Positions 56,235-64,000 of a DNA stretch of 64,000 nt are shown in pieces; position 1 is the stretch's first letter; each line of letters begins with the position of its first letter. A model generated the notes under the pieces. The model searched no databases and had not been told where the DNA came from. It saw only the letters and a list, made by a program, of their open reading frames with translations. Position numbers and translations under genes: made by a program. The stretch is from Garcia nutans. Lineage: Eukaryota; Streptophyta; Magnoliopsida; Malpighiales; Euphorbiaceae. The DNA is taken from assembly GCA_947685225.1 (NCBI GenBank), contig CANTUV010000062.1, forward strand, positions 16,264,501-16,328,500, in the 5' to 3' direction.

Positions 56235-57540
56235 TATGATAAGTGTAACATTTAGGCCATCTTTGCTTTAGTCAATCTATGTAGGCTTCAGTCAGATGAG
56301 GCATGTCCAAATCAGGAGTAAACTCAGAACCTTGAGGCTCGGCACCATACTGGCAGTCAAGTTAGTGAGGATCATAGCAAGTGCCTTGGCAAAGAGTAAC
56401 AAGAGGAACATACATCAGATATATCTGAATGGTGACATGGATATTCTTCCACCAAGGAACCAATGAATGGACATTAATCACAACTTGTGAGCGGATCCAG
56501 TCAACCCACTCGACGTACGAAGAAGTAGGATGAAGCAGTTTTCTAGCAGAACGATGTCAGGGAAGATATATGTTGAAGTCTATAGAGAGGGTGTCAGGCA
56601 AGCAAAGGCGTTTCTATAGCCAAATTTGTACAGAATAATATTTTTAAATAAAAGGGCCTATTAGATTGAAAACCCATAAGGGTGGCCTAAGTAAAAATTA
56701 TTACAGTTCACTAGATCCAAAATCCTGCAAGGGCAGTCTAGGTAAAAGTTAGAACAAAAATTAAAAAAGAAGTTTGCTACGTTGAAAACCCTCAAGGGCA
56801 TGGTAGGTAAAAGTTAGGATAGCTTGCTAGTTCTAAAAAACTACAAGGGCGAGCTAGGCAATAATTAGAGAAATAAAAACAAAAGCCTAAATTGAAAACC
56901 CGAAAGGGTGGTTTAGGCAGTTACCTAAAGCACCAGAGGACTTTCAGTCAATCTCCTAGAAGAATCTATCTTGAATTGATCCAATCCAGCTAGGGTTTCA
57001 TCCAAATCATGGGTATCAGTGAAAAGCCTCCCTCCATTTGATCCATGATATCCAATACTCACGGATCGATGTCACCATCATAAGAAACAAGCAAGAATTG
57101 ACCAAGCAAGCACTGATAAAGGATGTGTCCCCATGCTTTGGTGGGAGCAAAATGGAAGCGTAAAAATCAATCAAGGGACCAAGCAAAATTTTCTCACCTC
57201 TATTCAGTTGCAGAACTTTAGGTTTTGAGAGTTGAAATAGCATCTGCATCTTTTGATTAGTCTTGGAAGTCAGTATGGGTAATGTCATTTGATGATTCCT
57301 CGGATATCCGAGAATAACTTCAAATTCTTAGATCATAGGATAAATTTCAAAGTTGTTCATCTTGAAAGTCCTAGTTTTCATATCCCAAATGGAAGCCATG
57401 CCATGTAAAAATGGTTGGTTCGACTTGAAATTTTAAAAGCACTTTAAAACATCGAGTTGAGACCATGATATTTGTTCCCAATATGTAGCCTTGATTGTCT
57501 TGAATAAATTCTTTATCTTTTTCAAATTGGCTTCGGTCAT
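56235..57540 (-). pseudogene. Antisense ORF of Z, DUF7745/plant-mobile-domain-like
   Basis: Opposite to pol. ATG at 57540 (MTEANLKKIKNLFKTIKATY) leads to MASIWDMKTRTFKMNNFEIYP, EFEVILGYP, then the open 57016-57288 (LLGPLIDFYASILLPPKHGD, FISACLVNSCLFL). After the repeat block it ends with KLLHPTSSYVEWVDWIRSQV and VPWWKNIHVTIQIYLMYVPL (about 56560-56390). It has stops and shifts. Such antisense genes between pol and the 3' LTR are known in Tat-group elements. The FxIxP...LLG pattern reminds me of DUF7745/plant mobile domain proteins. A TATATAAA lies 137 bp upstream on the minus strand (57677-57684), so it may have had its own promoter. Confidence 0.6.
56645..56935 (+). repeat. TTGAAAACCC-AAGGGC repeats, part 2
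   Basis: Five degenerate units of 50-60 bp (AGATTGAAAACCCATAAGGG, GTTGAAAACCCTCAAGGGC and others), lying within the span of the antisense ORF. Confidence 0.75.
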
Positions 57541-58280
57541 TGTAGAGGACTTGAAAATTGAAACTACTTTAGTTTTGAAAAAGAAATATTGAAGTTAAAT
57601 TTTCTTCTTTGATTAAAGAATGACCCGAAAGGAATTGGTATTTTAATGAACGAAGAAGAAGAGGGTGAATTGTTGATTTATATAGCAGGAGAGTGAAGTT
57701 TAAATTTTTTTATTCCATATCAAATTTGGTTTGTATAAATTTATGCATGTCAAATTAGGTTTTGATTTGGAAGTGTTGAATTTAGTATGAAATCGGGAAC
57801 TGTTAAAACCAAATCCTTTTTTATCTTGTAATTTGTGTTGGATTTTAATCCATGTCAAATTAGGTTTGGGCATACTTAGTTAAATATAGACTTCATTTGT
57901 GTTGCTTTTGTAATTTATTTTAGTCCATGTCAAATACATTTTAAATGAATTTGACACGGCCACAAGTTTCACTCTATACATATATGTATATTTATAAAAG
58001 AAAAAAGTCAAAGTGATATAAAAAATGTCCTAATAAAAAAATTTAGAAAAGTAAAAATATTATATTCTATTATGTATAATACAAGTTATTATTTTATGCA
58101 CGATAAGTTAATATAAGTTTTTTTTAATATAGTACAAGCCAAATCACTATGAAGGAGGAGGGGGTATGTAGTTGAATAAATCCCTAGGAAACTTACCACA
58201 TGTCGGAGGTGGAGGCACATTACTAGTGCATGTTCCTCCCGAGAAAAAAGCACCAGAGACCCAATTGTCCCGAAAATCTA
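57541..58280. other. Upstream region of the antisense ORF, no clear gene
   Basis: A+T-rich. It has the minus-strand TATA box and CATGTCAAATTAGGTTT blocks (57745, 57852 and a shorter CCATGTCAAAT near 57925). At 58147-58279 the minus strand is open and Pro-rich (SNVPPPPTCGKFPRDLFNY, then IPPPPS and a stop). This is cut by LTR T and could be the 3' end of a host or captured gene. Whether this stretch belongs to Z is uncertain. Confidence 0.4.
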
Positions 58281-59134
58281 TGTAATATCCCAAAGTGGGC
58301 CCTAGAAGTTTTGATATAATTGTTGTTTTAATTGGAATTAAATGTATATGTGTAATTGGAAGAGAGAAGAAGTGAAGAGAGTGTATATGTTGTATATATG
58401 GAAATATATACAACATATACACAAGTCAAAGTGAGTTATAGTCAAAGAAGATATTTATGTATTTTTGAATTAATGAATTAATTAAAAGATTATTAAGTGA
58501 GTGGAGGAGATTAAATGGAATAATTTAATATTAAATATTGCTTGGTGGAGAGGGTTTTGAGGAGAGAGAAGGTTGAGTGTTTGATTTGGTTTTCTTTCTT
58601 TTCTTTCTTTCTTTCTTTCTCCGTGGCTCATTTTCTTTTCTTTCCTTTTCTTTTCTTTTTGCCAGCTATCAAAGAAGCAAGAGAGAAAGAGAGAGATTTG
58701 ATCTTCCAAGCTCAAGATTGAAGGAAGTTTTCAAGTGATCAAGTTGGAAATTTAAGAGTTTCTTCATCTTTGGTAAGTTTCCTCTTGATTCCTTAGTTTT
58801 CTTTTAAGTTGTGTTTGAGTTTGTGGTTGATTATTGATGGTAGGTGAATATGTTTGATTATGATGTAATTGAGAGTGTTTGGTGTAATTGATTTTGATGT
58901 TGGTGTTGGATTGGAAAGAAGGAGTTAGGTTTGGTGTTGGAAGAGTAAGAGTTGTGTGTATGTGATGGTTGTAAAGTGGTGTTTGATGTATGTTTTGAGT
59001 TTGTTTTGGTGTTTTTGCAAGTTTGTTATGGTTTTTGGGTGTGTTTAGTTAAGTTTGTTCAAAGTGGTAAATGGTGTAAGTAAGAGGATTGTTGGATGTG
59101 AGGTTGTTGTGGCCGGAATCTGCATTTTTGGCCT

Positions 59135-59425
59135 AACACGCCCATTAGGAGTGTCAATGGTTCTGTATTCTTGGATTGGTGACACGAGAAGTGACACGCC
59201 CATGTCACTGAGCGTGTCATAGCTACTGTGATGTTGGAGAATTGACACGGCCATGAGCATGCCCATGTTGTTGGATGTGTCAATGTTTCTGTGAGACAGA
59301 ATGTATTACACATTTAGTGACACGCCCGTGGTTCTGAGCGTGTCAAAGCTTCTGTGTTGTGAGTTTAGGGCACGGTCTAAGACACGCCCGTGTTGTTGAG
59401 CGTGTCATGTGTAGAGTTTGCCCTA
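59135..59425. repeat. GACACGCCC/GAGCGTGTC dyad array in T
   Basis: Four to five units, for example GTGACACGCCCATGTCACTG followed by AGCGTGTCA (59192-59219), and GACACGCCCGTG...GAGCGTGTC near 59380-59408. Confidence 0.8.
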
Positions 59426-60069
59426 ATTGGGTTTTATCTATAGTATCTCATGTGTATAATCACCTTTGGTTTTGGTTTTGAAAAGAGTTGAATTGCCCTA
59501 ATCCGAGTTGTGAGGATTCTTGGAAGAGGAGTTGGTGTTGTGTGTGAGTTGCTTTTAAGGTAAGTACAAACCCTACCCTACATTATTGCATATCTTTATA
59601 TGATCTTGAGACTTAACACATTTGGTTATAAATGTGTTAAGTAATCTATTGCATTGTTGATGCATATTAATAATGTTATGTTTTGCATAATGTGAACTTT
59701 GTGGAATGTGTGTTGAAAATGTGAAAGATATGATGATATGATGAAATATGAAATATATGAGCAATGCAATTAGTTATGTTGAATACTTTAAGGATGTTCA
59801 ATGTAATTGATTATGTATACTTGCATAATAAAGTATTATAATGTGAATTGAGATATGATAAGAGGTGATGCCATTGTGATTGGCTATGATGATACAAATG
59901 AGATTTGATGCCATTGTGATTGGCTATGATGATTCAATTGAAATAAGTGGGGCATGCTTGCCTAGATGATGATGAGAATTGAGAATGGAATTGATAATGA
60001 AATAATAAATGAATTGTGTGGCTAATGTGTTATTCCATTTTCAGAGTTTGTTGTTGGTGGCATGCCTAT

Positions 60070-60310
60070 AGTAACAATCTCTTGAAGTTAGGTTGGGCTT
60101 GATCCTTGAAGCCAAGTTAGGTTGAAGTTTAACATGTTTTACTCCCCTTGAAGCTTGGTTGGGTCTAGTCCTTGAAGCCTAATTGAGATGTTACAACCCT
60201 TGAAGCTAGGTTGGGTTTGGTTCTTGAAGCCCAGTTGGGTTGATACTTAGCATGCTTTGTTCCCCTTGAAGCTTGGTTGAACCTAATCCTTGAAGCCTAG
60301 TTGGGTTAAT
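60070..60310 (+). repeat. CTTGAAGCC-AGTTGGG short repeats in T
   Basis: About eight related blocks (CCTTGAAGCCAAGTTAGG, CTTGAAGCTTGGTTGGG); a longer version of 44575-44740 in S3. Confidence 0.75.
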
Positions 60311-60672
60311 GATAATGATAAATGAGATAATTAAACCAAAACATTAACTCTGAAAGTTGAATGGCATATTAGTGTCTTTTGGGCCCATGCTTGTGTTTGC
60401 TTTAATATGAACTATGAAGTAAGCTATAATGTTATGGAATGACTATAATACATAAGTAATTTAATGAAACTTTGAAGATACAATATGACGTATGTCATGT
60501 TTATGAATATGGGAAATTGTAAGTATTACCTCATGAATGTCTTTGATAAGTTATTGAATAATGAGATTTAAGGTAAGACTTTGAAATGTGATATTTGTAT
60601 GTATTGTTCATAATGTTTGAACATATGATATTGGCATTGCATTGAAACATATTATCATTGGGGTTTGTACCA

Positions 60673-60709
60673 CTAAGCCGTTGGCTTAGCGCGATTGTGG
60701 TTCATCGCG
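60673..60709 (+). other. Twin stem-loops in the T LTR
   Basis: CTAAGCC-GTT-GGCTTAG (60673-60689) then CGCGAT-TGTGGTTC-ATCGCG (60690-60709). Stems are identical to S3 (45030-45066); the second loop differs. Confidence 0.85.
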
Positions 60710-61077
60710 CAGGCGACAGGGAGAAGCCAGAGAGTTCATCTAGGCCAAGTCGAGTCTAGATTTTAAAGAGTTGATTTTGAGCTTAAAGATCAAAGACTGA
60801 CTGCCAAACATGTATAAGCTTTATGTTTTGTAAAGATTGGTTTTTGATGTTTATGTAAATGTAAATATTTTTACATTTTCCGCTGTGTATTGAACAAACG
60901 TTTTATTTATTGTATTTTATGATATAACTTAAATGTCTTTGAGTTTGCTTATAGTATAGTAAATGAAGTGAGTCGTTTGTTTAGTAAACTGTGGCATTTC
61001 TATATTCTGTATATGTATATTACGATCATATTAGCATGCTATGTACGTATACGGGGTATAGGGGTGTTACAACTATT

Positions 61078-61092
61078 TTTGTACCAGAGCCT
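61078..61092 (+). promoter_or_regulatory. Primer binding site of T (decayed)
   Basis: TTTGTACCAGAGCC, six bases after the LTR, corresponds to TTGGTATCAGAGCC of tRNA-iMet-primed chromoviruses, with changes. Confidence 0.65.
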
Positions 61093-61234
61093 AGGTTTGA
61101 GATTCTCAACCTAGGTCAATTGTGAGAAAAAGAATATTTTGATTTTAAAAGTTGGTTTTTATACATGTTTTGGTATTGCCAGTCTCTGATCTTTAATGAG
61201 GTATATTCTGCTGTGTTTGCAGAAATAGATAGTG

Positions 61235-62482
61235 ATGGCGTCTCAGTCACGTCAGTCTTTAGAAGGTAGTGCTGAAAGTGTAGCTCCTGAAGAGGGTAGA
61301 GATGGAGCTAGGGTTGAGAGAGTTAGTGAGGCACATGCTTTTGTGCCAGAGAGATCAGCTACTGATGAGGTTCCTCCTGGTTGGTTAAGGCATATGGTAG
61401 AATTGTTGAGGAGAGCTCTCGTACAGCAGCCACCACCGCCACCACAGCCTCAAGTGCCGGTGAGGCATTATGATAAATTGAGAAAATATGGGGCTGAGGA
61501 TTTCTTGGGCACTATAGATCCTGCAGTAGCTGAACAGTGGTTGGATCAAGTGCAGAGGATATTTATCCAGTTACAAGCCACTTCTGAAGAAAAATTTGAT
61601 TATGCTAGATCTTTACTGCAGAAAGATGCTTATGACTGGTGGAAGACGGTTCCTCATGCCATGGATGATCCACATACGTTATCTTATGGTGATTTTCTGA
61701 GGGAGTTCGAGCAGAAATATACTCTAAGGGAATATAAAGATATTAAGAAGATGGAATTCTTGAATTTGAGGCAAGACAACCAGACAGTGACAAAATATGA
61801 GATTGAGTACATCCGGTTGAGTCACTATGCCGGTGGGATTATTGCTGATGAGATTGACCGGTGCAGGAGGTTTGAGGAGGGGTTGAGGCCCTCTATCATG
61901 TGCATTGTTGCTAGTTCTCGGTACCAGGATCTTTCTCAATTGGTTGCAGCAGCCAGAAGTGTTGAGAGAGCACAGGGCATTGCAGCAGCTGCTACTGAGG
62001 AAGAGACCAGAGTTAGGAGACCCCAGTTTGAGGCAGGGTCTTCATCTATGAAGAGAGGCAGAGGAAGTTTTGTGCCGAGGAATAGTAGGAGTCAGAGGCA
62101 GTAGAGTAGGTCAGTTCAATATCAGAGACAGAGACCGAGACCTATAGTTTCTGTAGCTAGTGCTCCGACTCCAGGGGTTCAGAGATCTACTCCACTTGTA
62201 TGTGTTCATTGTGGGAGGACCCATGGGGGTACTTGTTGGAAGATGGGTGGATCAGGAGTATGCTTTAGATGTGGGTCACCAGCTCATTTTATTAAAGATT
62301 GCCCAGAGATGCAGGATGATAGACAGACTAATACTGCAGCTTCTCGACCCAGTGTCAGCAGAGGTGGTCGAGGGGGCAGAGGTTTCAGTAGAGGTGGTAG
62401 ACCTGGTTTAGTCAGAGAGGAGGATCTTCATCCAGAGGCAGTAGGCCAGATGAGGCCGGATTTTCTCAGAGAATATATGTGA
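61235..62482 (+). pseudogene. Gag of T
   Basis: ATG 61235 (ASQSRQSLEGSAES). After a Pro-run (QQPPPPPQPQVP) comes the Retrotrans_gag capsid core (FLGTIDPAVAEQWLDQVQRI, YDWWKTVPHA, FLREFEQKYTL, FLNLRQDNQTVTKYEIEYIR, RRFEEGLRPSI). TAG at 62102-62104 interrupts an otherwise continuous frame. Two Cys motifs follow (CVHCGRTHGGTCW-like and CFRCGSPAHFIKDC, about 62205-62300), then an Arg/Gly-rich RGGRGGRGF tail to TGA 62480-62482. It would form the capsid; the RGG tail suggests RNA binding. Confidence 0.9.
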
Positions 62483-63981
62483 TGCAGAGGCAGCCGGATG
62501 GTTCAGCTATTATAGCGGGTACATTTTCTTTATTTGATATTCCAGTTCTTGCTTTGATTGATCCGGGATCTACTCATTCATATATAAGTGCATCTGTCTT
62601 GCCTATGTCTGAGTTGCATTCAGAGTCCTTAGGATTTGATGTCTTGGTGACAAATCCTTTAGGACATAGTGTTGTGGTGAGTAAGGTGCATCGTGATAGT
62701 GCAGTTGTGGTACAAGGTGATGAGTTTTTGGGTGATTTGATTGAAATGCCTTTTAAGGAGTGTGATTTGATCTTAGGCATGGATTGGTTGTTTAAGCATG
62801 GGGCTGTGGTAGACTGTCAAAAGAAATGTGTTACCTTGAGAACCGGTGATGGTAGAAATGTAATGGTGTCTAGTGAGCAGAAACAACTTGCATCCTTGTT
62901 TGTATCGACTGTTGCAGCTAGAAAGTTGATTAGAAAAGGGTGTGATGCTTTTCTTGCTCATGTTGTGGATACCAGAATAGTGGGTTCTCAACTTGATAGT
63001 ATACCCACAGTTGCAGATTTTCCAGACGTGTTTCCAGAGGAGTTGCCAGGGTTACCCCCTGAGAGAGAGGTTGAGTTTGGTATCGATTTGTTGCCTGGTA
63101 CCACTCCCATCTCTATTACTCCTTATAAAATGGCACTTGCTGAGTTGAAAGAGTTGAAGGTGCAGTTGCAGGAGTTGCTGGATAAAGGGTTTGTTCGCCC
63201 TAGTGTTTCTCCATGGGGAGCTCCTGTTTTGTTTGTGAAAAAGAAGGATGGTACTTTAAGGTTGTGCATCGATTATAGGCAATTGAATAAAGTGACTATC
63301 AAGAATAAGTATCCTTTGCCAAGGATTGATGATCTTTTTAATCAGTTGAAGGGAGCAGCGGTGTTTTCCAAGATTGATTTGAGATCAGGGTACCATCAGT
63401 TGAGGGTTAGAGCTGAAGATGTTTCTAAGACAGCTTTTTGCACAAGGTATGGGCATTATGAGTTTTTAGTGATGCCTTTTGCATTGACGAATGCACCTGC
63501 AGCTTTCATGGATTTGATGAATAGAGTATATAGGTCATATCTAGATTAGTTTGTTATGGTCTTCATTGATGATATTTTGGTGTATTCGCGTAATGAAGAG
63601 GAGCATGACAAGCATTTGCGGATTGTGTTGTAGACCTTGAGAGAGAAGCAGTTGTATGCTAAGCTGTCGAAGTGTGAATTTTGGCTTGATCAAGTTACTT
63701 TTCTTGGTCATATAGTTTCAGCAGATGGTATAAGAGTTGATCAGAGTAAAGTTGAGGCTATTTTGAATTGGAGTCCACCGAAGTCTGTAACTGAAGTTAG
63801 AAGTTTTCTGGGATTGGCAAGTTATTACCGATGCTTTGTGAAAGGTTTTTCTTTGATAGCTACTCCACTCACCAGATTACTGCGAAAGGGAGTCAGATTT
63901 GTGTGGACAGATCAGTGTCAAGCTAGTTTTGAGCAGTTGAAAGAGATGTTGACTCAAGCGCCTGTTCTTACTTTACTGTAG
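62482..63981 (+). pseudogene. Pol of T: protease, RT, RNase H start
   Basis: Begins at ATG 62482 in a frame one base off gag. The family normally reads through as one Gag-Pol, so a single-base change is likely. Protease: VLALIDPGSTHSYIS (62550-62590). RT: DKGFVRPSVSPWGAPVLFV, LRLCIDYRQLNK, SKIDLRSGYHQLRV, VMPFALTNAPAAF (usual MPFGLTNAP) and FIDDILVYS with both catalytic Asp. Stops: TAG 63547-63549, near 63631, and 63979-63981. TFLGHIVSADGI and RSFLGLASYYRCFVKGFS mark the connection. RNase H and IN continue beyond the window. Confidence 0.9.
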
Positions 63982-64000
63982 AAGATAAACCATATGTGAT

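Larger units (their letters stand above)
17135..58280 (+). mobile_element. Z: degenerate autonomous Ogre/Tat element, fragmented by insertions
   Basis: Pieces in order: 5' LTR (17135-18039, 25512-26751), PBS (26753), leader, gag (27943-28459, 35850-36836), PR (37068-37559), RT start (to 38157), RT end and first RNase H (53694-54360), second RNase H (54361-55000), IN remnant (to 55830), a 3' repeat region, and an antisense ORF. The dual RNase H places it in the Tat/Ogre group. The 3' PPT and LTR are not seen; element T interrupts at 58281. The join points at N1, N2 and the 38163-53688 block are supported by TSDs and by resumed homology. Confidence 0.8.
58281..61071 (+). repeat. 5' LTR of T (2791 bp)
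   Basis: TGTAATATCCC to GGGGTGTTACA. In order: (TTTC)n near 58588-58620; GACACG dyads (59135-59425); two GCCATTGTGATTGGC hairpins (59873 and 59911); CTTGAAGCC-AGTTGGG repeats (60070-60310); twin stem-loops (60673-60709). No gene. Confidence 0.9.
58281..64000 (+). mobile_element. T: Tekay-like chromovirus element, left part
   Basis: 5' LTR (58281-61071), PBS, gag and pol through RT/RNase H start, running off the right edge. Order and motifs (CFRCGSPAHFIKDC; LIDPGSTHSYIS; FIDDIL) fit the Del/Tekay chromovirus group. Several stops show it is inactive. The chromodomain and 3' LTR are not in the window. Candidate left TSD: ATCTA (58276-58280). Confidence 0.85.

Noticed and set aside
1..64000. Host protein-coding, tRNA or rRNA genes
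   Set aside because: No stretch outside retroelements shows exon-like homology or tRNA/rRNA motifs that I can recognise; the only weak candidate is the Pro-rich tail at 58147-58279.

Overview
This window is plant nuclear DNA (a flowering plant, probably a eudicot; species not identifiable) made almost entirely of LTR retrotransposons inserted into one another. Evidence: strong A+T bias, plant-type Ty3/gypsy and Ty1/copia domains, tRNA-iMet-type and Tat/Athila-type primer sites, plant telobox motifs in LTRs, and many 5-bp target-site duplications (TSDs). I found no convincing host gene, tRNA or rRNA. Every coding region recognised is retrotransposon-derived and carries stops or frameshifts. 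This looks like heterochromatin.

Layout. 1-7180: 3' part of a gag-only Ogre/Tat-type element (E1) with a minisatellite next to its polypurine tract and 3' LTR. 7181-7781: 3' end of a chromovirus (Tekay-like) LTR. 7782-9395 plus 16192-16425: one reversed Ogre-type LTR (LTR-A), split by a non-autonomous Athila-like element (9396-16191). 16426-17134: gag-protease fragment of another Ogre-type element (X). From 17135: a degenerate but formerly autonomous Ogre/Tat element (Z) with 5' LTR, PBS, gag, PR, RT, two RNase H domains, IN and an antisense ORF, lying in X (TSD CTTTT on its left). Z is exploded by insertions: N1 (18040-25506) in its 5' LTR, itself hit by solo LTR S1 (20463-22810, TSD CATGG); N2 (28460-35844, TSD GGTAC) in gag, itself hit by solo LTR S2 (32167-35291, TSD AATCA); and a 15.5-kb block (38163-53688, TSD CGGTT/TGGTT) in RT. 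That block holds a reversed Tekay-like LTR (D), a SIRE-like copia tandem array (38539-51528) and solo LTR S3 (42941-45493, TSD TGTGA) inside copia integrase. From 58281 to the window end: a Tekay-like element (T) with LTR, gag and pol, running off the right edge.

The most interesting structure is in the non-coding DNA. The Ogre, Athila, Tekay and SIRE LTR families each carry their own cluster of short, often perfect palindromes or dyad-related motifs. In the Ogre-type and SIRE-like LTRs these sit just upstream of a TATA box. Ogre copies have two unrelated arm sequences but the same architecture. Tekay-type LTRs also share a pair of adjacent stem-loops whose stems persist while loops differ. 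The gag-less or gag-only Ogre derivatives carry exchangeable minisatellites (31-bp or 43-bp units, each with a small dyad) beside the PPT. All identities, counts and boundaries were read by eye; lineage names rest on motif recognition, not on a database search.
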